From Gracilibacillus salitolerans (GTDB lineage: Bacteria; Bacillota; Bacilli; Bacillales; Amphibacillaceae), in the NCBI RefSeq assembly GCF_009650095.1, contig NZ_CP045915.1, forward strand, positions 2,356,001-2,420,000: 64,000 nucleotides of DNA, read 5' to 3'. Position numbers and translations under genes: made by a program. Positions 9,034-18,012 of the stretch are shown piece after piece. Position 1 is the stretch's first letter, and every line of letters starts with the position of its first letter. The notes beneath the pieces were generated by a model. It was given only the letters and a program-made list of their open reading frames with translations, did not search any database and was not told the DNA's origin.

Positions 9034-10629
9034 ATGAACGAAAAATTAAAACTATACAAGGATAGAGTAACTAGCTATTACACATCGATGTCGAAAAAGC
9101 AAAAAGGGTTACTTTTCGGTGGAATTGGAGCATTATTAGCTGTCATCATCCTAGTCACAGTAATGACATCCGCCAAAAGTGATATGGTCGCACTGTATAA
9201 TGACTTGTCAATTCAAGAAGTAGGTCAAATTACAGAGGAATTAGATGCCCGTAGTGTTGCATATGAAATAACAGACGGTGGTACAGGTGTCAAAGTACCG
9301 GAAGCAATGGCAGATTCACTGTTGGTAGATCTTGCTGCACAAGGTGTACCTGATAGTGGTAGTATTGACTATTCTTTTTTTGCTGAGAATAGCTCATGGG
9401 GAGTAACTGATAATGAATTTGAAGTAATGAAATTAGATGCAATGCAAACGGAATTAGCAAATTTAATTGCGCAAATAGACGGGATTAATGGAGCTGAAGT
9501 AAATCTTAATATACCAGAGGAACCGGTTTTTATTAGTGACCAACAACAACCGTCATCAGCATCTATAGTCATTCAAACTGTACCAGGATATCAATTTGAA
9601 CCAAGCAATGTGAATGCTCTGTATCACCTTGTTTCAAAATCAATTCCTAATCTTTCTACTGATAATATCGTCATTATGAACCAACATTTTGAGTATTTTG
9701 ACTTAAATAATCAAGATTCTTTAGGGAGTGGTGATACATACACTTCACAACAACAAATTAAAGGCGATATTGAAAAAGACATCGAGAGAAATGTACAAAA
9801 AATGTTAGGTTCCATGATAGGAATGAATAAAGTAGCTATTTCCGCAACTGCTGACATCGATTTTACACAAGAACAACGAGTGGAACAGCTTGTCGAGCCG
9901 GTTGATGAAGATAATGACACTTTACCAGTCAGTATTGAAACGATTACGGAATCATTTACAGGTGCTCAACCCGAAGATGGAGCAGTCGGAGTTGAAGAAG
10001 GTGAGATTGCCAACTATCCTGCAGGTTTGGAAGGTAATGTAGGAGATTACGAGCTTGTCAAAGAATCCGTTAATAATGAATTTAATCGTATTCAAAGAGA
10101 TATTGTGGAAAGTCCATATAAAATCAGAGATTTAGGTATACAAGTAGCAATTGATAATACGAGAGTAATAGAAGATGGAGAAATTGAACAACTGACTGCC
10201 CAGGAACAATTGGCTGTAGAGGAAAGCGTTGACTCTATTCTTAACTCTATTATCTCTACTTCTATTGATAAATCATACGGTGAAATAGTACCGGAAGAAA
10301 AAGTATCGATTGTATTCCAACCATTCGAAGGAACGGATACTTTAGCTAATCCAACAGTTAGTCCAGCTATTCCAGCTTGGGTATACATAGTAGGAGGCCT
10401 ATTACTATTAGCTATTATTGTTTTGATATGGATGTTAAGAAGACGTTCAGAAGCAGAGCAAGTTGTTGAAGAGGTGGAAACTTCAGAAATTCAAGAACGG
10501 GAAGTTCCGCCAATTACTCATACTGATGATTCAGATTCATCGATGAGGCGAAAACAATTAGAGCAATACGCTCAGGAGAAACCAGAGGAATTTGCGAAAT
10601 TATTAAGAAGCTGGATTACAGAGGATTAA
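9034..10629 (+). CDS. fliF: Flagellar MS-ring protein FliF
   Basis: Forms the MS ring in the cytoplasmic membrane, the base on which rod, switch and export gate assemble. The 531-aa protein has two membrane segments, one near residues 24-46 (GLLFGGIGALLAVIILVTVM) and one near 448-468 (WVYIVGGLLLLAIIVLIWML). Between them lie ring-building motifs with the VNLNIPEEPVFISDQQQPSSA segment and an acidic, low-complexity stretch around residues 285-335. The cytoplasmic tail ends LLRSWITED, the FliG-binding end. A GGGGG ribosome site is 8-9 nt before the ATG. fliG follows after 15 nt. Confidence 0.97.
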   Translation: MNEKLKLYKDRVTSYYTSMSKKQKGLLFGGIGALLAVIILVTVMTSAKSDMVALYNDLSIQEVGQITEELDARSVAYEITDGGTGVKVPEAMADSLLVDLAAQGVPDSGSIDYSFFAENSSWGVTDNEFEVMKLDAMQTELANLIAQIDGINGAEVNLNIPEEPVFISDQQQPSSASIVIQTVPGYQFEPSNVNALYHLVSKSIPNLSTDNIVIMNQHFEYFDLNNQDSLGSGDTYTSQQQIKGDIEKDIERNVQKMLGSMIGMNKVAISATADIDFTQEQRVEQLVEPVDEDNDTLPVSIETITESFTGAQPEDGAVGVEEGEIANYPAGLEGNVGDYELVKESVNNEFNRIQRDIVESPYKIRDLGIQVAIDNTRVIEDGEIEQLTAQEQLAVEESVDSILNSIISTSIDKSYGEIVPEEKVSIVFQPFEGTDTLANPTVSPAIPAWVYIVGGLLLLAIIVLIWMLRRRSEAEQVVEEVETSEIQEREVPPITHTDDSDSSMRRKQLEQYAQEKPEEFAKLLRSWITED

Positions 10630-10644
10630 AGGAGGTTAATAATC

Positions 10645-11655
10645 ATGGCAAAAAGACAACAACTGACCGGAAAACAAAAAGCTGCTATTTTATTAATCTC
10701 ACTAGGTCCAGATGTTTCTGCCCAAGTGTATAAGCATTTAACACCAGAAGAGATTGAAAAACTAACGCTTGAAATTTCATCAGTTAAAAAAGTAGATGGT
10801 ACACAAAAGGATGAGATTTTGGAGCAATTCCATGAAATTGCGATGGCTCAAGATTATATTTCACAAGGTGGGATTAGTTACGCAAAAACAGTCCTTGAAA
10901 AAGCATTAGGTGAGGAAAAAGCAGGAGATATTTTAAACAGACTAACTTCCTCATTACAAGTAAAACCTTTTGACTTCGCAAGGAAGGCTGAACCTAATCA
11001 AATTATTAACTTTATTCAAAATGAGCATCCTCAGACAATTGCACTTGTATTATCTTATCTGGATTCTGAACAATCTGCCCAAATATTGTCAGAATTACCA
11101 CAAGAAATGCAAGCAGATATCGCGAAACGGATTGCAGTTATGGACTCTACATCACCTGAAATCATTTCCGAGGTTGAACAGATTCTCGAACGAAAACTAT
11201 CAACTACTGTCTCACAAGATTATACACAGACCGGAGGTATTCAGGCAGTTGTAGAAGTTTTAAATGGGGTAGATAGAAGTACGGAAAGAACTATTTTAGA
11301 TACACTTGAAATTGACGATCCTGAATTAGCAGAAGAAATCAAGAAAAGAATGTTTGTATTTGAAGATATCGTTACCCTTGATAATCGAGCTATCCAACGC
11401 GTTATTCGTGAAGTTGAAAATGATGACTTACGCTTGTCTCTAAAAGTGGCAAGTGATGAAGTGAAAGAAATCGTCTTTAATAATATGTCTACAAGAATGG
11501 CAGAAACATTCAAAGAGGAAATGGAATTTATGGGTCCTGTTCGTTTGCGTGATGTAGAAGAAGCGCAGTCACGTATTGTATCTGTAATAAGAAGATTAGA
11601 AGAAGTGGGCGAAATTGTCATTGCCAGAGGTGGAGGAGATGATATTATTGTCTAA
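10645..11655 (+). CDS. fliG: Flagellar motor switch protein FliG
   Basis: Rotor component of the C ring that contacts MotA and determines torque direction. At 336 aa it is the standard length. The N-terminal FliF-binding domain (LTGKQKAAILLISLGPDVSA) is followed by the middle domain with the EHPQTIALVLSYL motif, and the C-terminal domain with MFVFEDIVTLDNRAIQRVIR, which carries the charged torque helix, and FMGPVRLRDVEEAQ. AAGGAGG precedes the ATG. The fliH start lies inside its 3' end. Confidence 0.97.
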   Translation: MAKRQQLTGKQKAAILLISLGPDVSAQVYKHLTPEEIEKLTLEISSVKKVDGTQKDEILEQFHEIAMAQDYISQGGISYAKTVLEKALGEEKAGDILNRLTSSLQVKPFDFARKAEPNQIINFIQNEHPQTIALVLSYLDSEQSAQILSELPQEMQADIAKRIAVMDSTSPEIISEVEQILERKLSTTVSQDYTQTGGIQAVVEVLNGVDRSTERTILDTLEIDDPELAEEIKKRMFVFEDIVTLDNRAIQRVIREVENDDLRLSLKVASDEVKEIVFNNMSTRMAETFKEEMEFMGPVRLRDVEEAQSRIVSVIRRLEEVGEIVIARGGGDDIIV

Positions 11656-12415
11656 TCGCTCTTTACCACCTAGGCAAATCCAATTACGAAAAATAGAGAT
11701 ACCGAAGACAAATCAACATTCCTCTGAACAAGACGCTAAAGAGAGGATAGATAGTATCTATCAGCAAATAGAGGATGCAGAGCAGCAATACAAAGAAACA
11801 TTAAACAAAACAGAACAAAGGAAAGAAGAAGTACAATCGGAAATTAATCAATGGCGACAAGAATGGGAGAAAGAAAAAGCACACTATATTGAACAGGCCC
11901 AACAAGAAGGGTATCAACAAGGTTTTAAGCAAGGACAAGAAGATAGTACACAACTATTTCAGAAGAAAGTGGAAGAAGCTAGAGAGGTATTGAGGACGGC
12001 CAAACAGGAATATCACAAAATTATAGCAGAGAGTGATGAAACAGTTTTACAAATTGCTATGGCCGTAGCTGAAAAAGTATTGAAACAGTCCATTCAACAA
12101 GATCATGCGAAATTTGTTGGAATTGCGCAATCTTTGATAGAACAAGTGGAAGACCAGTCAAGTATTAAATTATTTGTTTCCAGTAATTATTATCCGTTCC
12201 TTATAGAAAATAAGGATGAGTTAAGTTCGATCATTCATGATGATATTGAATTTAGGATATATCCGTCGATGGAGTTACAAGGAGAACAAATTATGATTGA
12301 AACACCGTCTGGTAGAATTGATGCTTCTGTTGACAGTCAATTAGAAGAGATTAGAACGAGACTTTTTCATGTAGTGGAGGAGATCATGCGTGAAAACACA
12401 AATGATACTGAATGA
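11639..12415 (+). CDS. fliH: Flagellar assembly protein FliH
   Basis: Regulator of the export ATPase FliI, binding it and the C ring. About 258 aa. The start is uncertain: ATG 11639 has AGAGGTGG upstream, and TTG 11648 has GGAGGAG at 9 nt. Either overlaps the fliG end, suggesting translational coupling. The protein has a long glutamine- and glutamate-rich coiled coil (about residues 30-130, with the QQEGYQQGFKQGQED repeat typical of FliH) and a C-terminal domain with QIAMAVAEKVLKQSI. Its 3' end overlaps fliI by 26 nt. Confidence 0.92.
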   Translation: MILLSNRSLPPRQIQLRKIEIPKTNQHSSEQDAKERIDSIYQQIEDAEQQYKETLNKTEQRKEEVQSEINQWRQEWEKEKAHYIEQAQQEGYQQGFKQGQEDSTQLFQKKVEEAREVLRTAKQEYHKIIAESDETVLQIAMAVAEKVLKQSIQQDHAKFVGIAQSLIEQVEDQSSIKLFVSSNYYPFLIENKDELSSIIHDDIEFRIYPSMELQGEQIMIETPSGRIDASVDSQLEEIRTRLFHVVEEIMRENTNDTE

Positions 12416-13706
12416 AATTCATGATCTAGATGCCTATAAACGATATGGAAAAGTAGACCGTGTGATTGGGTTATTAATTGAAGCAAGAGGACCTGAAGCG
12501 CGTATTGGTGAAGTCTGCTATATTCACACGAAAAAAAAGAACGAAAAAATAATGGCAGAAGTAATTGGTTTTTACGAAAAGAAAGTCCTTTTAATGCCTT
12601 ATTCAACACTGCATAATATTGCGGCAGGTTGTTTAGTAGAGGCTAGCAAAAATGCACTGCAAATTAAAGTCGGTAGAGCATTAATAGGAAAGGTTATAGA
12701 TTCGACAGGTAATTTACTAGATGGTTCTCATTTACCTAAAGGTTTACAAGAGTATCCAACAGAGCAAGCGCCACCTAATCCGATCGAAAGACCTAGGATT
12801 ACTGAACCAATCAAAATTGGTGTGAAGGCAATTGATACGGTGTTAACGGTTGGAAAAGGGCAAAGAATTGGAATTTTCGCAGGGAGTGGTGTAGGTAAAA
12901 GTACCCTGTTAGGTATGATCGCTCGTAATAGTAATGCTGACATCAATGTCATTGCTCTGATTGGAGAGCGTGGGCGAGAAGTGAAAGAATTTATTGAACG
13001 CGAGCTAGGACCAGAAGGTTTAAAGAAGTCAATTGTAGTGGTTGCCACCTCTGATCAGTCTGCTTTAATGCGAATTAAAGGTGCTTATACAGCAACAGCA
13101 ATTAGCGAGTACTTTCGGGATCTGGGATATGATGTGAATTTGATGATGGATTCTGTTACGAGGGTAGCAATGGCACAACGTGAAATAGGGCTTGCCATCG
13201 GAGAACCACCAACAACAAAAGGGTATACTCCATCTGTTTTTGCGATGTTGCCATCCCTGTTAGAACGGACAGGTACTAGTAAAACTGGTTCAATCACAGC
13301 TTTTTATACCGTTCTTGTGGATGGTGATGACTTTAATGAACCGATAGCCGATACAACCAGAGGTATCTTGGATGGTCACTATATTTTGGATCGTAAATTA
13401 GCAGAAAAAGGACAATTCCCAGCAATCAATGTTTTACAGTCTGTAAGCAGGGTAATGCCTGAGATTGTTTCAAAAGAAAGGCTGGAATTAGCACAGAAAA
13501 TTCGTTCTATTCTAGCAACCTATAATGATAATGAGGAATTAATTCAAATAGGGGCATATAAGAGAGGGTCTAATAATTCCGTTGACCAAGCGATTCAACT
13601 TCAACCAGGAATTTTAAATATCTTAAAGCAAGATATGAATGACAACGCTGATGAAAAAACAGCCCTTCAACAATTACAAGAACTGGCAAAAAGGAGTAGT
13701 TCCTGA
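12390..13706 (+). CDS. fliI: Flagellum-specific ATP synthase-like export ATPase FliI
   Basis: Hexameric ATPase of the flagellar type III export apparatus, homologous to F1-beta. Start is a GTG at 12390 with GTGGAGGAG upstream; 438 aa. Walker A is AGSGVGKST (164-172), preceded by KAIDTVLTVGKGQRIGIF. Walker B lies in DVNLMMDSVTRVA, and the P-type signature SPSVF-like GYTPSVFAMLPSLLERTG is present. The gene overlaps fliH upstream and the fliJ start downstream by one base, consistent with coupled synthesis of the FliH-FliI-FliJ complex. Confidence 0.97.
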   Translation: MKTQMILNEIHDLDAYKRYGKVDRVIGLLIEARGPEARIGEVCYIHTKKKNEKIMAEVIGFYEKKVLLMPYSTLHNIAAGCLVEASKNALQIKVGRALIGKVIDSTGNLLDGSHLPKGLQEYPTEQAPPNPIERPRITEPIKIGVKAIDTVLTVGKGQRIGIFAGSGVGKSTLLGMIARNSNADINVIALIGERGREVKEFIERELGPEGLKKSIVVVATSDQSALMRIKGAYTATAISEYFRDLGYDVNLMMDSVTRVAMAQREIGLAIGEPPTTKGYTPSVFAMLPSLLERTGTSKTGSITAFYTVLVDGDDFNEPIADTTRGILDGHYILDRKLAEKGQFPAINVLQSVSRVMPEIVSKERLELAQKIRSILATYNDNEELIQIGAYKRGSNNSVDQAIQLQPGILNILKQDMNDNADEKTALQQLQELAKRSSS

Positions 13707-14146
13707 TGATGAATCAACTACATGGGTATGAAAAGATCAGAATGATAAGAGAGAATGAAAAAAAAGACGCCCAACTTAAATTTCAAGAAGCCGCAGCGGA
13801 ATTTGAAAAGCATGCCAGTCACTTATATGATTTGCTGAAAAAGAAGGAAAAGATTGAAGAAAGCTATAAGCTGTCATTATCAGACAAGTCCCAAATTGAA
13901 ACAATCAAATCATATCATCAATATTTAGATTTTCTTATGCCAACCATAATAAATGTTCAAAAAAAAGTGGATGCAGCAAGAAAGTATATGGATCAAGTAC
14001 AAGAGTATGTAACCGAGCATTATATCGAAGTGAAAAAAATAGAGAAAATTATCGACAAAAAAGAACAGCAGTTTAAACAATTGGAAGACAAAAAAAACTT
14101 AATGCTAATGGATGAAGTTTCCATTCGCAAGTATCTAGAAAAGTAA
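13706..14146 (+). CDS. fliJ: Flagellar export chaperone FliJ
   Basis: 146-aa, almost entirely charged coiled-coil protein, rich in Lys and Glu, matching the FliJ family, which forms the central stalk of the export ATPase. Two tandem ATGs (13706, 13709) follow AAAGGAG. The sequence (YEKIRMIRENEKKDAQLKFQ... and ...VDAARKYMDQVQEY) has the FliJ heptad pattern but little absolute conservation, so the assignment leans also on its place between fliI and the MotE/YlxF gene. Confidence 0.9.
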   Translation: MMNQLHGYEKIRMIRENEKKDAQLKFQEAAAEFEKHASHLYDLLKKKEKIEESYKLSLSDKSQIETIKSYHQYLDFLMPTIINVQKKVDAARKYMDQVQEYVTEHYIEVKKIEKIIDKKEQQFKQLEDKKNLMLMDEVSIRKYLEK

Positions 14147-14160
14147 GGATAGGTGAAGAA

Positions 14161-14745
14161 ATGGCAACCAATCCAAAGAAAAATCAAGAAAAAAAACCGA
14201 ATATTTTTCAATGGTTAATAGTTATACTTGTACCGTTAATTTTTGCATTACTGATTGCCGTAATCATCCTATACTTCATGGGCGTGGATGTTGGTAAATA
14301 TACAAAAGAAACATTAAATAAGGTTCCATTTATAGATGAGCAAGTTACAACGGACCAGGAAGAATTACATGCTAATCAGTTAGCAGAGAAGGATCAACAA
14401 ATTGAAATCCTTCAAGAAGAAATCGATGCTTTACAGTATGAAGCTCAAACAAAAGATGGAACCATTTCTGACTTGGAAGAAGAAATATCTGATTTGTCTT
14501 CAGAACTTGTAGAATTAGAAGATGCTCAGGATAGCAATACAGAAAATTTAGATGCATTTGATGAGCTTGCTGCTTCTTTTGCGGCAATGAAACCAAAGAC
14601 GGCAGCGCCTATTATGGAAACGATGGAGACTGATATCGCTGTTCCGTTATTACGTCAATTAGATTCAGAAGTTAGAGGAGAAATCTTAGGTGAGATGGAT
14701 CCGGAAATAGCAGCAGAATATTCAGATTTACTAGTGAATGAATAA
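14161..14745 (+). CDS. ylxF: MotE/YlxF-like membrane protein
   Basis: 194 aa. One N-terminal membrane segment (about 18-40, FQWLIVILVPLIFALLIAVI), a coiled coil (about 68-125) and a C-terminal MgtE_N/MotE-like domain (DAFDELAASFAAMKPKTAAP...LGEMDPEIAAEYSDLL). This architecture and the position between fliJ and fliK match B. subtilis YlxF, whose exact role is not settled; related MotE proteins chaperone stator parts in other bacteria. An ATG with GGATAGGTGA upstream supports the start. Function here is inferred from architecture and context only. Confidence 0.85.
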   Translation: MATNPKKNQEKKPNIFQWLIVILVPLIFALLIAVIILYFMGVDVGKYTKETLNKVPFIDEQVTTDQEELHANQLAEKDQQIEILQEEIDALQYEAQTKDGTISDLEEEISDLSSELVELEDAQDSNTENLDAFDELAASFAAMKPKTAAPIMETMETDIAVPLLRQLDSEVRGEILGEMDPEIAAEYSDLLVNE

Positions 14746-14778
14746 TGTATGATCTAATATTTGAAAGGGGGTGAAAAA

Positions 14779-16179
14779 ATGATAGTAGCGCCTGAAATGT
14801 TATCAAATAGCTCAGCAATTTCCTCGCTTAAAACGATAAGAGGTAAAGCGGAGGGGAATGCTTTCTCTGATCTCATGTCACTTAATTTGACCAACTATAG
14901 ACAACAAGCAAATCAAACAGATTCTATTAGTGATACAAACTTAGGAAAGCTAACAGATAAAGCATTGATACGCGAGTCATTGGAAAGTTTATCAGAAGAA
15001 CAGTTGAATGGATTAATTGAAATAATTGACACCATTAACAGTAAGTTAAAGGATAACGGACAATCACTATCGTCAGAAGAATTAATGACATTTATCACGG
15101 AGCAGCTTGATGAAGATCAGGTAGAATTATTAGCTGAACAGGTAGAGACAAAAGATCAAGAAGGGTTAGTTGATCTAATCAAGAATTTTTTAGAAAAAAT
15201 CAATAACATTGGTCAAAGTCAACAAGAAGTACCTGTAGGCCAATCAAATAGTATTAATTTTAGTGATGAGTATCTAGTAAAAAATAATCTAGTCCAAAAA
15301 AATCTTAGCACGGAAGCTGTTTTAGATGAAAATGCCAAATCATTGGTCGAACAAACTAAAAAAATATTACAGCAAATTCAAAATCAAACTATTAGCAATC
15401 GTGATTATAAACAAATCTTACAATGGTTGAAACAATGGTCACAAATGAATAATCAGACATTGAATGCAGCACAAAATCTCTTATCGGAAACTACCAATGA
15501 AAAGAGTAATGAAATATGGTCGAAGCTATTATCAAACTTTAATAGCCGTGAATCAATGCAACAACATTATGGAAGTATCCAGAAAGTTACACAGCAAGAT
15601 GTGAAGCGATGGATAGATAGTGCAATGGATAGATTAGAAGCTGCTAGTAAACTTGATCAAGTGCAAGTAGTAAGAAATGATAGTGGTAATCAACAAGTTC
15701 AATCGAAAATACAGCAATATGTGATTCATTTGTCTCACACGAACAGTGATCAACAATTAGTTCAAAAACAACTTATTGATCAATTTCAGCAAGTAATGCA
15801 AAAAAGCAATTTCATGAAACTATCAAGTGGGGCTAATCAGTTAATGATACGACTTCAACCAGAACATTTAGGAGATGTTACAGTTAAACTAACTCAAATC
15901 AATGGTGAAATGACAGTTAAAATGATTGCTAGTACACAAGGTACCAAGGAACTGTTAGAGGGGAACATAAAACAGCTTCGCCATATGTTCTCACCGCAGC
16001 AAGTAGTAATTGAAAAACAAGAAAACTATTCTCAGATTAGTCAAGAGGAACTAACGGATGACAATCTGAATTCTCAGGAAGAAGAACAGCAAGAACAGCA
16101 GAACGATCATGAAGAGAAAGAATCTAATCATGATCAAAATCAAAGTTTCCATGATCTGTTGATGGATGCGAAAGTGTAG
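14779..16179 (+). CDS. fliK: Flagellar hook-length control protein FliK
   Basis: Secreted molecular ruler that sets hook length and switches export specificity. The ATG at 14779 is preceded by AAGGGGGTGA; an earlier in-frame TTG (14761) has no ribosome site. 466 aa with a long, Gln/Asn-rich, poorly conserved N-terminal region and a conserved C-terminal domain around residues 340-410 (SGANQLMIRLQPEHLGDVTV...VKMIASTQGTKELLEGNIKQ), diagnostic of FliK. A highly charged Glu/Gln-rich tail follows. flgD starts 10 nt downstream. Confidence 0.94.
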   Translation: MIVAPEMLSNSSAISSLKTIRGKAEGNAFSDLMSLNLTNYRQQANQTDSISDTNLGKLTDKALIRESLESLSEEQLNGLIEIIDTINSKLKDNGQSLSSEELMTFITEQLDEDQVELLAEQVETKDQEGLVDLIKNFLEKINNIGQSQQEVPVGQSNSINFSDEYLVKNNLVQKNLSTEAVLDENAKSLVEQTKKILQQIQNQTISNRDYKQILQWLKQWSQMNNQTLNAAQNLLSETTNEKSNEIWSKLLSNFNSRESMQQHYGSIQKVTQQDVKRWIDSAMDRLEAASKLDQVQVVRNDSGNQQVQSKIQQYVIHLSHTNSDQQLVQKQLIDQFQQVMQKSNFMKLSSGANQLMIRLQPEHLGDVTVKLTQINGEMTVKMIASTQGTKELLEGNIKQLRHMFSPQQVVIEKQENYSQISQEELTDDNLNSQEEEQQEQQNDHEEKESNHDQNQSFHDLLMDAKV

Positions 16180-16189
16180 GTGATAAACA

Positions 16190-16642
16190 GTGACTTCTAT
16201 TGATCCATCTTATTATATATCTAACCAAAACCAAACAAGAGAGGCTAATAATAATTTAGGGAAAGAAGAATTTTTAAAGATTTTAATGACACAGTTGCAA
16301 AATCAGGACCCATTAAATCCGATGGAGGATAAAGAGTTTATCTCACAAATGACAACTTTCTCATCATTAGAACAAATGATGAACATGTCTAATTCTATTG
16401 ATTCGTTAGTAAAGAATCAATCGGTATCCCCTGTTATACAATATAGCCATTTAATAGGTAAAGAAGTTAGTTATTACCGAGTAGATGAAGAAACAGGTAA
16501 AGTAGCAGAGCCAAAAGAGGTAGTCAGTAGTGAAGTTAAGGCAATCTCCCAACAGGAAGGTTATGGCGTAATAGAATTAGATAACGGAACCAAAATATAT
16601 ACCGATGAGGTGCTCAGAATCAATGATCCTTCCGCGGAATAA
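16190..16642 (+). CDS. flgD: Flagellar hook capping protein FlgD
   Basis: Scaffold that caps the growing hook. The start is a GTG at 16190 with TAGGTGA upstream. The 150-aa protein has the family signature LGKEEFLKILMTQLQNQDPLNPMEDKEFI split over residues 23-51, followed by MTTFSSLEQMMNMS. It is shorter than proteobacterial FlgD but usual for Bacillus, where the C-terminal Ig-like domains are lacking or reduced. Followed by a small flagellar-operon gene. Confidence 0.95.
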   Translation: MTSIDPSYYISNQNQTREANNNLGKEEFLKILMTQLQNQDPLNPMEDKEFISQMTTFSSLEQMMNMSNSIDSLVKNQSVSPVIQYSHLIGKEVSYYRVDEETGKVAEPKEVVSSEVKAISQQEGYGVIELDNGTKIYTDEVLRINDPSAE

Positions 16643-16654
16643 AGGAGGGGTAAA

Positions 16655-17014
16655 ATGGATAACCGGATTCATGCTTATCATCATCCACTTGTTCCCAATA
16701 AAAATACAGTTCAGCAGAAAAAAGCTAGTAATTTTTCAGATGTCCTAAAATATCAACAAGAAATTGAATTAAGTAAACATGCTAGCGACAGAATGACTCA
16801 GCGAAATATTGTATTGAGTGATGCTGACTGGAACAAGATGAATGAGAAACTAGATCAAGCCAAAAATAAAGGCGTAAAAGAGTCACTAGTTATTATGAAT
16901 AATGCAGCATTTATCGTTAATGCGGAAAATAAAAAAGTGATTACTGCATTAGATAAAAGCGAACTTAGCAGTAAAATTTTCACCAATATTAATGGAACCA
17001 TATTAATAGATTAG
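16655..17014 (+). CDS. TIGR02530-type flagellar operon protein
   Basis: 119 aa, soluble, no membrane segment. It matches the small conserved family found between flgD and the hook gene in Firmicutes fla operons: a variable N-terminus, then FSDVLKYQQEIELSKHASDRMTQRNI, then a C-terminal DKSELSSKIFTNINGTILID. Its function is unknown to me; the position suggests a part in hook assembly. AAGGAGGGG precedes the ATG by 6 nt. An 81-nt gap with a hairpin separates it from the hook gene. Confidence 0.85.
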   Translation: MDNRIHAYHHPLVPNKNTVQQKKASNFSDVLKYQQEIELSKHASDRMTQRNIVLSDADWNKMNEKLDQAKNKGVKESLVIMNNAAFIVNAENKKVITALDKSELSSKIFTNINGTILID

Positions 17015-17038
17015 GCTGGACCCACTAGGGAAGCTCAG

Positions 17039-17064
17039 AAGCTACCAACCGACAGCGGTAGCTT
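17039..17064 (+). other. Intra-operon hairpin before the hook gene
   Basis: AAGCTACC (17039-17046) and GGTAGCTT (17057-17064) form a perfect 8-bp stem with a 10-nt loop in the largest gap of this part of the operon. There is no T run, so it is not an intrinsic terminator. It may be a processing or stabilising structure. Confidence 0.5.
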
Positions 17065-17095
17065 AATGAAAAAAATCAGAAGGGAAGTTGATTAA

Positions 17096-17965
17096 ATGTT
17101 ACGTTCAATGTATGCGGGTATTTCAGGGATGAAGAGTTTTCAAACAAAATTAGATGTAATAGGGAACAATATAGCAAACGTTAATACGTCTGGTTTTAAA
17201 AAAGGTCGTACAACGTTTCAGGATATGATGAGTCAAACGGTTACCGGAGCTAGCGCGCCAACAGATATAAGAGGTGGTGTCAACCCTGCACAAGTGGGTA
17301 CAGGTTCTCAACTAGGATCTATTGATAATGTACATACACAGGGGAACCGTCAAACAACAGAACGTCCTTTAGATCTCCAGTTAGAAGGAGATGGCATGTT
17401 TGTTTTCGCAACTGGTGAAAATATCGACGGCGCTGAAACGGAGCAAATGGATATCTCTTATTCAAGAGCAGGTAATTTATATTTGGATGATGAAGGATAT
17501 ATTGTGAATGCAAATGGTGAATATTTGTTAGGACAAGGCGGAATAGATCCTGATGGAAATCCAATAGACGGAAATACAAGAATTCGCATACCAGATACGG
17601 CACAAAGCTTTAGTATACAAGGTAATGGAATAGTAAATTATATTGAGAACGGTGAGACAGAAGAAGCAGGTCAAATTTTGCTTGCCAAATTTTCAAATCC
17701 TGGTGGTTTAAACAAGGTTGGATCAAATATGTTTCAAGATTCTGTCAACGCCGGAAGAATGGAAGAAGACGATGGTACATTTCTATATGTACCAGAAACG
17801 GAAGGTACAGCATCGATTGTCTCTGGTGCATTAGAAATGTCAAATGTGGACCTATCGGAAGAGTTTACTGAAATGATTACAGCCCAACGTGCTTTTCAAG
17901 CAAATACTAGAATTATTACAACATCTGATGAAATTTTACAGGAACTTGTGAACTTAAAACGATAA
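17096..17965 (+). CDS. flgE: Flagellar hook protein FlgE (FlgG-type)
   Basis: 289 aa. Builds the flexible hook, the joint between rod and filament. The N-terminal MLRSMYAGISGMKSFQTKLD and VIGNNIANVNTSGFKKGRTTF are typical of hook/rod proteins, as is the C-terminal VDLSEEFTEMITAQRAFQANTRIIT. Bacillus has one hook gene at this position, formerly called flgG and now flgE. GGGAAG lies 9 nt before the ATG. Its 3' end is followed by the Shine-Dalgarno and hairpin of swrD. Confidence 0.95.
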   Translation: MLRSMYAGISGMKSFQTKLDVIGNNIANVNTSGFKKGRTTFQDMMSQTVTGASAPTDIRGGVNPAQVGTGSQLGSIDNVHTQGNRQTTERPLDLQLEGDGMFVFATGENIDGAETEQMDISYSRAGNLYLDDEGYIVNANGEYLLGQGGIDPDGNPIDGNTRIRIPDTAQSFSIQGNGIVNYIENGETEEAGQILLAKFSNPGGLNKVGSNMFQDSVNAGRMEEDDGTFLYVPETEGTASIVSGALEMSNVDLSEEFTEMITAQRAFQANTRIITTSDEILQELVNLKR

Positions 17966-17968
17966 AAA

Positions 17969-18012
17969 GGGAGGAAGAGAGTTAAGGCTCTTATCCTTAA
18001 CTCTCTAAATCT
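17969..18012 (+). promoter_or_regulatory. Hairpin-bridged ribosome-binding site of swrD
   Basis: GGGAGG (17969-17974) is a strong Shine-Dalgarno, but it lies 38 nt from the ATG at 18013. A perfect 12-bp stem, AGAGAGTTAAGG (17976-17987) with CCTTAACTCTCT (17995-18006) and a 7-nt loop, fills the space. Folding it leaves about 7 nt between Shine-Dalgarno and ATG, a normal distance. There is no T run, so it is not an intrinsic terminator. No other Shine-Dalgarno is visible nearer the ATG. Confidence 0.7.

Noticed and set aside
17976..18006. Intrinsic terminator before swrD
   Set aside because: The stem is perfect, but no T tract follows (AAATCTATG) and essential motility genes lie downstream; a bridging hairpin explains its place better.
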